This document shows positions 27,067-35,031 of a stretch of DNA of 64,000 nt, piece by piece. The notes under the pieces are model-generated. The model ran no database searches. It saw only the letters and a list, made by a program, of their open reading frames with translations, and was not told the origin of the DNA. The stretch covers positions 1-64,000 of the forward strand of contig JAFUPC010000093.1 of assembly GCA_017481495.1 (NCBI GenBank). The letters run 5' to 3'. Origin of the DNA: Clostridia bacterium (GTDB lineage: Bacteria; Bacillota; Clostridia; Oscillospirales; CAG-272). The translations under genes were made by a program, and so were the position numbers. The first letter of the stretch is position 1. Every line of letters begins with the position of its first letter.

Positions 27067-27804
27067 TTACAAAAGCGGCTTCACAAGTTCCGCCAAACAT
27101 CTGTAATCCGTCACAGGCAGAAACGCAATATCGGAGACGTACACCGCGGCATCGTTGCCGCCGTTGCCGAAATCGTCGCCGAGAAACAGCACTTCATCAT
27201 GCGTGTAACCGTGCGCCGCGCAGTACCGGCAGAGCGCTTTGTATTTGTCGTAATCCGCAGGTGTCATGTCAAAGGACGAGGTTCCGCCGACAAAGACGTT
27301 GTATTCCGGATTGACCTCACGGACACGGGCAAGCAGGGGACGGCGTTTTTTCCGGTCGGGGTCAAACGCCAGCTTGTCAGACAGAACGGCTTTCGTGCCG
27401 AGGATCGGGAATGTGACGCATCCCGAGGCGTGAAATTCCACGTTGTCCCCAGCGTATTTTGTGAATCCGAATTCTCCGCGCAGCATTGTGATGCGGCGTT
27501 CCATCTCCGCACGGTCGCAGGGGAGGGAAAGCTCCTCTGTCATACGGATGTCGTCCGTATCCGGGTCGTAAACAGCGCTTTCCATGCCGTAATTGCCGAT
27601 GATGTCGATGGGATAGTGCCCCATCTGCTCAAAGATGCGGCGGCACCGCCCGGCACCGACCATCAGCAGATGATAGGTTTCTCCGAGCGCATCGAGAACG
27701 GCGCGGTTTTCGGCTTCCAGAGGACATTTGTGCTGGGTCAGCGTTCCGTCCAGGTCAAAGGCAATGAGACGGATGTTTCTGTGCGTGTGCGGATTGTAAA
27801 GCAT
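27067..27804 (-). CDS. HAD-IIB hydrolase, phosphomannomutase/Cof-like
   Basis: 245 residues. AFDLDGTL is motif I; FLGDDFGNGGND is motif IV. The IIB cap domain holds FVGGTSSFDMTPADYDKYKAL, which resembles the substrate loop of eukaryote-type phosphomannomutases (SFDVFP.GWDK) more than plain Cof phosphatases. It may thus move or remove phosphate on hexose phosphates; this would fit mannose release by the nearby GH92 enzyme. Start ATG 27804 is preceded by AAAAGGAACTT. Confidence in HAD-IIB is high, in the mannose role low. Confidence 0.75.
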   Translation of the reverse strand: MLYNPHTHRNIRLIAFDLDGTLTQHKCPLEAENRAVLDALGETYHLLMVGAGRCRRIFEQMGHYPIDIIGNYGMESAVYDPDTDDIRMTEELSLPCDRAEMERRITMLRGEFGFTKYAGDNVEFHASGCVTFPILGTKAVLSDKLAFDPDRKKRRPLLARVREVNPEYNVFVGGTSSFDMTPADYDKYKALCRYCAAHGYTHDEVLFLGDDFGNGGNDAAVYVSDIAFLPVTDYRCLAELVKPLL

Positions 27805-27853
27805 AAGAAAAAGTTCCTTTTCGGAATTGTGAAGTTCTTCTTATATTATATAA

Positions 27854-27903
27854 GATTTTTACCGTTCTGTCAAGTATTGTATGGGATTTTTACCGTTCTG
27901 TCA
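27854..27903. repeat. 19-bp direct repeat, period 31
   Basis: GATTTTTACCGTTCTGTCA occurs at 27854-27872 and again at 27885-27903, in the divergent region between the HAD-IIB gene (-) and the AlkZ-like gene (+). Confidence 0.75.
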
Positions 27904-27954
27904 GGAGTTTTGGTGAAATTTGTGCCCGTTTTTGCCGGAATTGATGGGGATCGC

Positions 27955-27983
27955 TTGCTATTTTCGGGTGAATGTGGTATAAT
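27955..27983 (+). promoter_or_regulatory. Sigma-A promoter of the AlkZ-like gene
   Basis: TTGCTA (27955-27960), 17 bp, TATAAT (27978-27983), 53 bp before ATG 28036. Confidence 0.7.
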
Positions 27984-28035
27984 TGAAAGAAAAGGACGAC
28001 TGCCTTGCCATGAAATCGAAAGAGGAAATAACACC

Positions 28036-29079
28036 ATGACGATCACAGAATTAAAACAGCTCCGCCTGTATAATCACCACCTGACCGCTCCTGTCCCCAA
28101 ATTGACCGCCGCCTGCGATCTGCTTGGGGTGCAGTCGCAATTTACCGTCAACGCTTATCACGCGCTCCGCACCCGGTCATCGGAGGTGTTAAGCGATGAG
28201 ACCTGGGGGGAGGGACTGTGTAAAAACTGGACGATTCGGGGCACCATCCATGTGTTTGCGCTGGACGATCTCGGTCTGTTCCGGTACCGGGAGGATTTGT
28301 ACCGCAATTCCGATTTCACGCGCTTTACATTCCGGGAGGGCGGATGGTGCGGAACGCCGGAGCGGCAGAAATTCTGGTCGGAAAAAATTCTCTCCTATGT
28401 GGAAAACGGCATCCGCGAACGGGAAGCCCTGAAAGCGGCGTGCATCGCGGACGGCATCACCGATGCGGAGCTTGAATGTATGTTTGAATCTTGGGGCGGC
28501 GGAATGCGCGACCTCTGCGAGCGGGGATTTCTTGTCTACGCCGCAAAGGAGAAGAAAGAATTCCTGCCCGCGCCGGAATTTATGCCGATGGGACAGGTTG
28601 CAGCAGAACGGGAAATGGTGCGCCGGTACTTTACGCACTACGCTCCCGCGACCCTGCGCGATGCCGCGTACTTTTTCGGCTGGACACAGACCAAGCTGAA
28701 AGGGTATTTGAAGGAACTTCCGGTGGAAAGCGTTGTTTGTGAGGGGAAGACGTATTACTATATCGGCGCATTGCCGACGGCTTGTCCCGATGTCCCGCGG
28801 TGCATCCTGCTTGCCGGATTTGACCAGCTGATGCTTGGATATGAAAAAAAGGACAGCATCTTCGTGCCGACAGAATTTGTGCGCGGGATTTTCAACTTGC
28901 AGGGAATCGTTCTTGCGCCTGTTCTCCTTGATGGAACCGTTGCGGGAAAGTGGAAATGTAAGGACGGGAAGCTGAATGTGGAGTGCTTCCGCGTATTTTC
29001 GCAGGAGGAGAAAAATGCCGCCACAGAGGAAGCGGAGCGATGGTATGGAAAACTGAAAAAGGCGGAATTTTTATCATAA
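28036..29079 (+). CDS. AlkZ-like winged-helix DNA-binding protein (HTH_42 family)
   Basis: 347 residues. The opening TITELKQLRLYNHHLT and the phrase ACDLLGVQSQFTVNAYHALRTRS match the AlkZ/YcaQ-like family of tandem winged-helix proteins, some of which remove bulky or crosslinked bases from DNA. TWGEGLCKNWTIRGTIHVFALDDLGLFR contains the R-G-T-x-H motif common in that family, and YYIGALP.. ILLAGFDQLMLGYEKKDS is its usual end region. The ATG at 28036 follows AGAGGAAATAACACC. The Q-x-Q/Q-x-D catalytic motif of confirmed glycosylases is VQSQF here, so base-excision activity is possible but unproven. Confidence 0.8.
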   Translation: MTITELKQLRLYNHHLTAPVPKLTAACDLLGVQSQFTVNAYHALRTRSSEVLSDETWGEGLCKNWTIRGTIHVFALDDLGLFRYREDLYRNSDFTRFTFREGGWCGTPERQKFWSEKILSYVENGIREREALKAACIADGITDAELECMFESWGGGMRDLCERGFLVYAAKEKKEFLPAPEFMPMGQVAAEREMVRRYFTHYAPATLRDAAYFFGWTQTKLKGYLKELPVESVVCEGKTYYYIGALPTACPDVPRCILLAGFDQLMLGYEKKDSIFVPTEFVRGIFNLQGIVLAPVLLDGTVAGKWKCKDGKLNVECFRVFSQEEKNAATEEAERWYGKLKKAEFLS

Positions 29080-29197
29080 TCACCCCGCACGAATTGTTTT
29101 CACATAATTTTGATATTATCCGATAAAATTTCACAGCCGTTTCATAATTTCAGGGTATAATATTTTGCATATCAAAAAAGGAATCGGGATATTAAAA

Positions 29198-29644
29198 ATG
29201 AAACTCGCTGAAAAACTGATGCGCTTTATGTACGGCAGAAACGGCATGGATGCGCTCAACCACGCATTGTTCTGGCTGTACATCATCCTCTGGGCGGTCA
29301 ATCTGTTTGCGCAGAATACCGTGATTTCGCTTCTTTGCACCGCGGCGGCGGTCTGGATGCTGTTCCGCTGTTTTTCCAAAAACCTGCCCGCAAGACGTGC
29401 GGAGAACATGAAATACTGGAATTTCAAGACCCAAGTCCAGTCGAAAACGCAGAACATCGCCATCTTCCGCTCGCTTGGCGCATGGTGGAAGAAGGTCTGC
29501 ATCCGTACAAAGAACATCGGCACCAAGCGCTACCGCACCTGCCCCGGCTGTCATGCGGAGCTGTGTCTGCCGCGCAAGACCGGTAAGCATACCGTCCGGT
29601 GTCCCAGATGCGGCAATTCGTTCAGCGTGAATATCGTTTTCTGA
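29198..29644 (+). CDS. Small membrane protein with C-terminal zinc ribbon
   Basis: 148 residues. Two adjacent hydrophobic segments (about residues 20-55: HALFWLYIILWAVNLFA and VISLLCTAAAVWMLF) are followed by a basic cytoplasmic part and a four-Cys zinc ribbon TCPGCHAELCLPRKTGKH / RCPRCGNSF at the C-terminus. No enzyme motif. Proteins of this type are common and unnamed in Clostridia. ATG 29198 is chosen over an upstream start at 29165 because the first segment then begins at a normal distance; AAAAAGGAATCGGG lies upstream. Confidence 0.7.
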   Translation: MKLAEKLMRFMYGRNGMDALNHALFWLYIILWAVNLFAQNTVISLLCTAAAVWMLFRCFSKNLPARRAENMKYWNFKTQVQSKTQNIAIFRSLGAWWKKVCIRTKNIGTKRYRTCPGCHAELCLPRKTGKHTVRCPRCGNSFSVNIVF

Positions 29645-29695
29645 CCGCATCCTGCCACAGCAAAAAATAATTCCGGAGAAATTTTATAAAACCTA

Positions 29696-29724
29696 TTGAC
29701 AAATCCATGTTTCTGTGGTATAAT
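29696..29724 (+). promoter_or_regulatory. Strong sigma-A promoter of tRNA-fMet
   Basis: Perfect TTGACA (29696-29701), 17 bp, perfect TATAAT (29719-29724), 33 bp ahead of the tRNA. Confidence 0.9.
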
Positions 29725-29756
29725 ATATGTGTTCTCAGATGAGAGCAACAAAATAT

Positions 29757-29834
<78 letters not shown>

Positions 29835-29841
29835 AAAGAAT

Positions 29842-29870
29842 TCCTCGGATTTATCCGGGGATTTTTTTTA
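29842..29870 (+). terminator. Rho-independent terminator of tRNA-fMet
   Basis: Stem TCCTCGGA/TCCGGGGA with loop TTTA, then eight T, 8 bp after the CCA end. Confidence 0.85.
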
Positions 29871-30013
29871 CCTATTCACGAATCTTGTCCATTTATAATG
29901 ACAAGATTCAGTGAAAGTTACAAATTGGAAATGGGCAGGCCGGAGCGTTTCTATGATTTTGTTGAGGTCTGACATATGAAAATGCGAAAATCGCCTTAAA
30001 ATCACAAAAGCAC

Positions 30014-30042
30014 TTGACAAACATCCTTTTCTATGCTATACT
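30014..30042 (+). promoter_or_regulatory. Sigma-A promoter of the 30080 gene
   Basis: TTGACA (30014-30019), 17 bp, TATACT (30037-30042). Sequence between the tRNA terminator and this promoter (29871-30013) shows no gene. Confidence 0.75.
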
Positions 30043-30079
30043 GTAATCAAAACAACACGCGAAAAGGAGTTTTCTCACC

Positions 30080-30655
30080 ATGACCAAAACCCCTCTGACC
30101 CTTGACCGCATTTTCCACGATGCCATGCAGTATCACAAGCATAAGATCTGGCTTCTGACGGAGCCGTTTTCTGTCCGGTTTGTCGGAGGAGGACTGCTGG
30201 CACTGCTTCTGTATCTGATCGTCTCGAAATTCCCGATCGTTGCCGCCGTTGTTGCACTGTACCCGCTTTATGTGCTCATCCGGTATCTTTACAACCTTGT
30301 TCGCTGGTACAAAGAAAAGAAAAATCTGGAGCACTTTGCCTACCGTGCGGTGACGGACGATCTCACGCACGTCTCAACGGAAACAGAATACCGTCCGACG
30401 TGGCTTGGGCGCGCGCACGCTTATCACGACGTGAAGTGTCTCAATTTCGGCTGCGGGCAGTGGCGCATCCCGCCGGAATGCTACACCTGGGATGCCGGCG
30501 CACGCATGACCAGGAGCGGTATCTGCAACACCGCGCTTGCGGGCGATCCGTTTTTCGTCGTCGTCGCACGGGAGACGGGAGAGGTTCTCTGCGCATATAA
30601 CTGCAAGCTGTTTGACTGTGAAGATGTGGCGGAACGGATGAAAAAAGAGGGGTGA
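30080..30655 (+). CDS. Hypothetical membrane protein
   Basis: 191 residues. Two close hydrophobic segments at about residues 33-70 (GGGLLALLLYLIVS, PIVAAVVALYPLYVLIRYLY), a basic turn, and a soluble C-terminal half with several Cys/Trp residues (KCLNFGCGQWRIPPECYTW) and a beta-rich end. No family is recognised. ATG 30080 is preceded by AAAAGGAGTTTTC, and a promoter lies 38 bp upstream, which supports a real gene. Single-gene unit. Confidence 0.65.
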   Translation: MTKTPLTLDRIFHDAMQYHKHKIWLLTEPFSVRFVGGGLLALLLYLIVSKFPIVAAVVALYPLYVLIRYLYNLVRWYKEKKNLEHFAYRAVTDDLTHVSTETEYRPTWLGRAHAYHDVKCLNFGCGQWRIPPECYTWDAGARMTRSGICNTALAGDPFFVVVARETGEVLCAYNCKLFDCEDVAERMKKEG

Positions 30656-30702
30656 ACTTTCCTCCGGATTCCCCGCAATCTGACAAAAAATCCCAAAATC
30701 TC

Positions 30703-30731
30703 TTTACAATTCCTCCAAAATGTGATATACT
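30703..30731 (+). promoter_or_regulatory. Sigma-A promoter of the M28 peptidase
   Basis: TTTACA (30703-30708), 17 bp, TATACT (30726-30731), 38 bp before ATG 30770. Confidence 0.7.
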
Positions 30732-30769
30732 GTTATCAAAATAACAAAAACACAACGGAGGAATTTTCT

Positions 30770-32044
30770 ATGATACCCATGACAGGCGAAACCGTTTCGC
30801 AGATTTTCCGCGATACCGCCTATATCCGCATCGGCGGAACGGATGCGGAGACCGCGTGCGCTGAATATTTCATCACTCATCTGAAAAATCTTGGGCTGGA
30901 TGCGCGGCTTGACCCGTTTGACGTTCAGATGGGCGATGTCCACCGGGCGGTTCTGCAAATAACGGACGATACGGGAATTCACGAGGTTCCGTGCCGCGGC
31001 TATATGTGTGCAGGCTCCGGTGAGGTGGAGGCGCCGTTTTATTATCTGACGGCAAACGATGACAAAATGTCCCTTGCCGGTGTTAAAGGGAAAATCGTCC
31101 TCTTTGACGGCTATCTCGGGTACTGGCTCTATCAGGATCTGTGCGAGAGGGGGGCGGTCGGCATCATCTCCTATGACGGAAATGTCAATTTCACCGACCG
31201 CGACATGGATCGCCGGGAGCTGCGCGGCTGGGTTGCCGATGCCAACGGCGAAAAGAAAGGCAGAAAAAAGCTTCCCGCCGTTCACATCAACGCAAAGGAC
31301 GCGGTCACGCTCATCGAAAACAACGCGAAAACCGCGAAGATCACGCTCTGCCAGCACGAATACACCGCGCAGTCGCACAATGTCATTCTGGACCTGCCGG
31401 GAACGGATGCCGAACGTGCAAAGGAAGTCATCATCTTCACGGCGCACTACGATTCCACGCCCCTGTCGCAGGGGGCATATGACAATATGTCCGGCTCCAT
31501 CTGCCTGCTTGCGATGGCGGAATATTTCGCCGCGCATGAACACGCGCGTACCCTGCGCTTTGTCTGGTGCGGAAGCGAGGAACGGGGGCTTCTCGGCTCC
31601 AAGGCGTACTGCGCAAACCACTCAGGCGAGCTTGACCGAATCGGTCTGTGCATCAATGTTGACATGATCGGCTGTACGATGGGCAAATTTATTGCCTGCT
31701 GTACCAGTGAAGAGCATCTTGTCCACTACATTTCCTACATGGGCCGCGAATACGGCTTCCAGACCGCGCCCTATCAGGACGTCTACTCCTCCGACTCCAC
31801 GCCCTTTTCCGACAAAGGCATTCCCTCCGTCTCCTTTGCCCGCGCCGCCCCGCGCGAGACCGCAATGATCCACAACGCCTACGACACGATGGCTTCAATG
31901 AAAACGGAGCATATGATCCGCGATATGGAATTCATCACGGCGTTCTCCGAACGCATGGCGAATGCGGTGTATCTGCCGGTAACACGGGAAATTCCCGATA
32001 AGATGAAAGAGAAGCTGGAAAAGTATCTTTGCCGCAAGAGATAA
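30770..32044 (+). CDS. M28 family zinc peptidase with PA-like domain
   Basis: 424 residues. A PA-like insert (VKGKIVLFDGYLGY ... AVGIISYDG) precedes the catalytic part. Zinc ligands follow the M28 order: His in FTAHYDS, bridging Asp in YDNMSG, catalytic Glu-Glu in SEERGLLGSKAY, Asp in NVDMIG and a last His in MIHNAYDT. Family members are aminopeptidases or carboxypeptidases. No signal peptide, so it is cytoplasmic. ATG 30770 follows ACGGAGGAATT; the in-frame sequence upstream overlaps the promoter. The bidirectional terminator at 32070 separates it from the convergent GH92 gene. Confidence 0.9.
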   Translation: MIPMTGETVSQIFRDTAYIRIGGTDAETACAEYFITHLKNLGLDARLDPFDVQMGDVHRAVLQITDDTGIHEVPCRGYMCAGSGEVEAPFYYLTANDDKMSLAGVKGKIVLFDGYLGYWLYQDLCERGAVGIISYDGNVNFTDRDMDRRELRGWVADANGEKKGRKKLPAVHINAKDAVTLIENNAKTAKITLCQHEYTAQSHNVILDLPGTDAERAKEVIIFTAHYDSTPLSQGAYDNMSGSICLLAMAEYFAAHEHARTLRFVWCGSEERGLLGSKAYCANHSGELDRIGLCINVDMIGCTMGKFIACCTSEEHLVHYISYMGREYGFQTAPYQDVYSSDSTPFSDKGIPSVSFARAAPRETAMIHNAYDTMASMKTEHMIRDMEFITAFSERMANAVYLPVTREIPDKMKEKLEKYLCRKR

Positions 32045-32069
32045 CCACGCGCCCGGTTCTATAAAAGGA

Positions 32070-32117
32070 TAAAAAACACCCACCCAAAATGGAAACCGTT
32101 TTTCCGCCCGGGTGGGT
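32070..32117. terminator. Bidirectional terminator between M28 and GH92 genes
   Basis: ACCCACCC (32078-32085) pairs with GGGTGGGT (32110-32117) over a 24-nt loop containing further partial pairs (AACCGTTT). T-runs lie on both sides: ATCTTTATT on + and GTTTTTTATCC on -. Confidence 0.7.
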
Positions 32118-32138
32118 ATCTTTATTTACGGAAATCCG

Positions 32139-34202
32139 TTATCTCATACAGAACACGATCTCCCCGCCCTCCATCATCTCGCGGACGGTCATGCGGAAAT
32201 CATCGAGCACTCTGCCGTTCAGAGAAACGGACTCAACATATTTGCCCTCGCCCTGCCGGACGATGGACAGCGTTTTTCCGTTTGCCAGATGCAAAGTCGC
32301 ACCCGGAATCTGCGGACAGCCGGCGAAGATGAGGTTCTGACCGGTGATGGGGAACAGACCCAGCGTGTTCCAGAGGTAGCAGGAGGATGTGCCGCCGGAG
32401 TCGTTGTTGCCGGGAATGCCGCCGCGGCCTTCGGGGAACATATACGTTTCCGCCGCCGTGACAACATCGCAGAAGCGGTCGTGCCCCGTTTTACCGAGAT
32501 ACAGGTACGATGCGGGCGACTCCATGTCGGACTCGTTGTTGTAGCCCTCAAAGCGCGCGGAAACGTCGGCAGCATCGGTGAATCCGAAGAAGCGGTCAAG
32601 GTACGCAAGGAACGCTTCGCCAGCAGTGCCGTTGATACTGTCACACAGCGCGATGCGGGCGCTCATGTCGTTCATTGGGCGGAACGAATAGTTCCAGTGA
32701 TTGCCCTCGTAATACTCGGAGGTCTCGGTCAGCAGTCCCGTGTTCGGGTCAAAGGCGTTCTTCCAGTTGTCCGCATACGGCGCAAAGAAGTCTGCGATGT
32801 CGTCCCTACCGCATTCTTTTGCAACGGCGGCGATATTGCACGCGCCCTCTGCCATGTCAAGGGTATGGGTCGCGTATTCGCAGCTGCCTGTTTCGCGGAA
32901 GCGGTCGTAGGACGGGCGGAGCATATCGCGTTTGGCGCAGTCGAGGGCGTGATTCCAGTCCACGTTCTGGACGTCTCTGTAATAGGCATCGCAGAGCAGA
33001 TAATCGCCGAGCATGGAGGACTGGTTTGCGGAAAATTCGTAATCGTCGTACATGAGCAGGCAGTTCGGGAAAATGCCGAGCTTGTCGCAGACGTTGAGAT
33101 AGGTGTTGACGATCTTTGTCGAGATTTCGGGGTACAGGGAAAAGATCAGTGGCAGCTCCGTTTTGTAGATGTCCCACATCGTGGCAAAGTCGACCATGTA
33201 GTCGGGAGTGTCATAAAGATGGGACTCGCCCGACCAGTCGGAGGGCTTCGTCAGCGAATGGTAGAAGTTGGAATAGAAGATGCGCTTCGTGCGCTCGTCT
33301 GCTTCAATAGCAATGGCGGAAAGATACTTGTTCCAGCTCTTGTATGCGGCATCTGCGATCTCGGCAAAGGAACGCCTCTCCCCGCGTGCCTGTTCTGCCG
33401 CGAGCGCGGCACTCTTTGATGCCACGGCGACTTTCAGGCGCACATCCTCTGAATCGCTGTCGAAAATGACACCGACCCCGCCGTCGGACGATGCAAAGGA
33501 ATATTCCGTTCCGGGGAGCGTTTCTGTACCGCTGTAAAGCGTTACACACGACGCATTTTCGCAGATGACGTGGAAGTACAGGCGCACACCCTGCAATTCC
33601 GCTTCTGCCGCGACCTCGTGATCTGACAGAATTGTCAAGCGGCCGTTATATGCGGGACGGCGCAGATGGGGATTGTTGTACAGACCGTTGTTGGCAAAGT
33701 CCACCGCGATCCTGCCGCCGGGTTTGCCGAAATGGTACTGATGAACGGCGCATTTCTCCGCCATCGTGACCTCAAACGACAACTTATCCTCGACCGTTTC
33801 CAGGCTGTAATAGCCGGGACACGCATCCTCCTTTGCGATGGTGCGCGGATGTGTGATGTTGTCAGGCGAACCGAAAAACGGCGTTGTCACGGCGTAATTG
33901 TAATAAGTACAGATGCCCCCCGTGCCGTGCTGGTGCATATGGGAAACGCCCAGCGTCAGGAGCTTGTCGGAAAGCTTCCTTACACAGGTATCGGAGTTGA
34001 TCTCCTGCCGTCCGTAGCCGGTGGGGTAACCGCCGCTGTAACAGCCGCAGGAGAATTTGCCGAACGGCAGACAAGCCGCCGGGGACGTGTTTCCCGTCAG
34101 TCCTTTGATGAAGTGCCACGATGCGGCGATGCCCTCGGGGGTGGGCAGGTCGATCTCCGCACAGCCGTGGAAAATGTTGACGTAACTGCAATAATCTTTC
34201 AT
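32139..34202 (-). CDS. GH92 family alpha-mannosidase-like protein
   Basis: 687 residues. The opening VNIFHGCAEIDLPTPEG followed by GNTSPAACLPFGKFSCGCYSGGYPTGYG is the N-terminal beta-sandwich of GH92 enzymes (Ca2+-dependent exo-alpha-mannosidases). Other family landmarks: SHMHQHGTGG, FYHSLTKPSDW..., MWDIYKTELPL, GNNDSGGTSSCYLWNTLGLFPITG. The enzyme lacks a signal peptide and is shorter than many secreted GH92 members (over 700). It probably trims imported mannosides. The start at 34202 is placed directly behind a shortened copy of the leader repeat that carries GAAAGGAAAC. Which alpha linkage it cleaves cannot be told. Confidence 0.88.
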   Translation of the reverse strand: MKDYCSYVNIFHGCAEIDLPTPEGIAASWHFIKGLTGNTSPAACLPFGKFSCGCYSGGYPTGYGRQEINSDTCVRKLSDKLLTLGVSHMHQHGTGGICTYYNYAVTTPFFGSPDNITHPRTIAKEDACPGYYSLETVEDKLSFEVTMAEKCAVHQYHFGKPGGRIAVDFANNGLYNNPHLRRPAYNGRLTILSDHEVAAEAELQGVRLYFHVICENASCVTLYSGTETLPGTEYSFASSDGGVGVIFDSDSEDVRLKVAVASKSAALAAEQARGERRSFAEIADAAYKSWNKYLSAIAIEADERTKRIFYSNFYHSLTKPSDWSGESHLYDTPDYMVDFATMWDIYKTELPLIFSLYPEISTKIVNTYLNVCDKLGIFPNCLLMYDDYEFSANQSSMLGDYLLCDAYYRDVQNVDWNHALDCAKRDMLRPSYDRFRETGSCEYATHTLDMAEGACNIAAVAKECGRDDIADFFAPYADNWKNAFDPNTGLLTETSEYYEGNHWNYSFRPMNDMSARIALCDSINGTAGEAFLAYLDRFFGFTDAADVSARFEGYNNESDMESPASYLYLGKTGHDRFCDVVTAAETYMFPEGRGGIPGNNDSGGTSSCYLWNTLGLFPITGQNLIFAGCPQIPGATLHLANGKTLSIVRQGEGKYVESVSLNGRVLDDFRMTVREMMEGGEIVFCMR

Positions 34203-34245
34203 TTATATGATCATGACTTTCGATGTGTGAAAGTTTCCTTTCTTG
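34203..34245 (-). promoter_or_regulatory. Third, shortened copy of the leader repeat
   Basis: On -, CACAAGAAAGGAAACTTTC, then ACACAT, then CGAAAGT and ATGATCAT lead to the GH92 ATG. This matches the last third of copies 1 and 2 (CACAAAGAAAGGAAA plus CTTTCGC...GCGAAAG). The first two hairpins are missing. Confidence 0.6.
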
Positions 34246-34257
34246 TGAAATCGGGAT

Positions 34258-34881
34258 TTACTGATTGTCCATCGTCGCCCGCGTTTCGGGATCGATCTCC
34301 CGGTCGCGGAAATAATACTTCCGGTCGTCCTCGGTGATTGCGCGCAGAATGCGGCAGGGATTGCCTGCGGCTACGGTCATAGGGGGAATGTCGTGCGTGA
34401 CGACACTGCCGGCACCGATGACGGCGCTGTCGCCGATCGTCACCCCGGGGCAGATGACAGTGTTTCCGCCGATCCACACGTTGTCGCCGATGGTGACAGG
34501 AATGCCGTACTCCCAGCCGCCTGCGCGGTTGTCCGGATGCACGGCGTGTCCGGCGGTGTAAATGGAAACGTTCGGCGCGATGAGGCAGTTGTCGCCGATT
34601 GTTACCTTTGCGTTGTCGAGGATGATGCAGTTGTAATTTGCGAAAAAGTTCCGTCCGACCTCAATGTTTTTACCGTAATCGCAGGTGAACGGCGGGTTGA
34701 TGAAGGTCGTCTCATCGGACTTGCCGAGCAGCTCGTTTGCAATGGCACGGATTCCGTCAAAATCGGTCGTATCCGTGTGGTTCATCTTCCAGAGCAGTCG
34801 GCGGGCGTGCTTCATCTCCGCCCAGTCGTCATCATCGGCGAGAAACAATAACCCTTTTTCGCGGCGTTCGGTGTTGCTCAT
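34258..34881 (-). CDS. Maltose O-acetyltransferase-like hexapeptide acetyltransferase
   Basis: 207 residues. An N-terminal helical cap (EKGLLFLADDDDWAEMKHARRLLWKMNHTD) is followed by a left-handed beta helix with repeats such as IEVGRNFFANYNCIILDNAKVTIG and the catalytic His region SIYTAGHAVHP. The C-terminal coil IGDNVWIGGNTVICPGVTIGDSAVIGAGSVV is typical of the Maa/LacA/NodL group, which acetylate the 6-OH of glucosides or maltose. Cytoplasmic trimer by family knowledge. Start ATG 34881 follows GGAAAGGAGCCCC. A 55-bp gap separates it from GH92 on the same strand (the gap is filled by the leader repeat). Confidence 0.92.
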   Translation of the reverse strand: MSNTERREKGLLFLADDDDWAEMKHARRLLWKMNHTDTTDFDGIRAIANELLGKSDETTFINPPFTCDYGKNIEVGRNFFANYNCIILDNAKVTIGDNCLIAPNVSIYTAGHAVHPDNRAGGWEYGIPVTIGDNVWIGGNTVICPGVTIGDSAVIGAGSVVTHDIPPMTVAAGNPCRILRAITEDDRKYYFRDREIDPETRATMDNQ

Positions 34882-34971
34882 GGGGGCTCCTTTCCAATCT
34901 TTATGATGGATACATTATAGCACAGATTGCATGGAATTGCAAGAGTGACTTGTTGAAAATGCGGAAGTCTC

Positions 34972-35000
34972 TTGCAATTCTTTTTGAAATGTGATACAAT
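34972..35000 (+). promoter_or_regulatory. Sigma-A promoter of nnr
   Basis: TTGCAA (34972-34977), 17 bp, TACAAT (34995-35000), 31 bp ahead of ATG 35032. Confidence 0.7.
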
Positions 35001-35031
35001 AATATCATCAAATTGTAAAGGAGCCTCCACC

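Noticed and set aside
25454..27106. 550-codon open frame on + opposite the solute-binding protein
   Set aside because: Antisense shadow; no start signal and no recognisable domain, while the - strand has a lipobox and family motifs.
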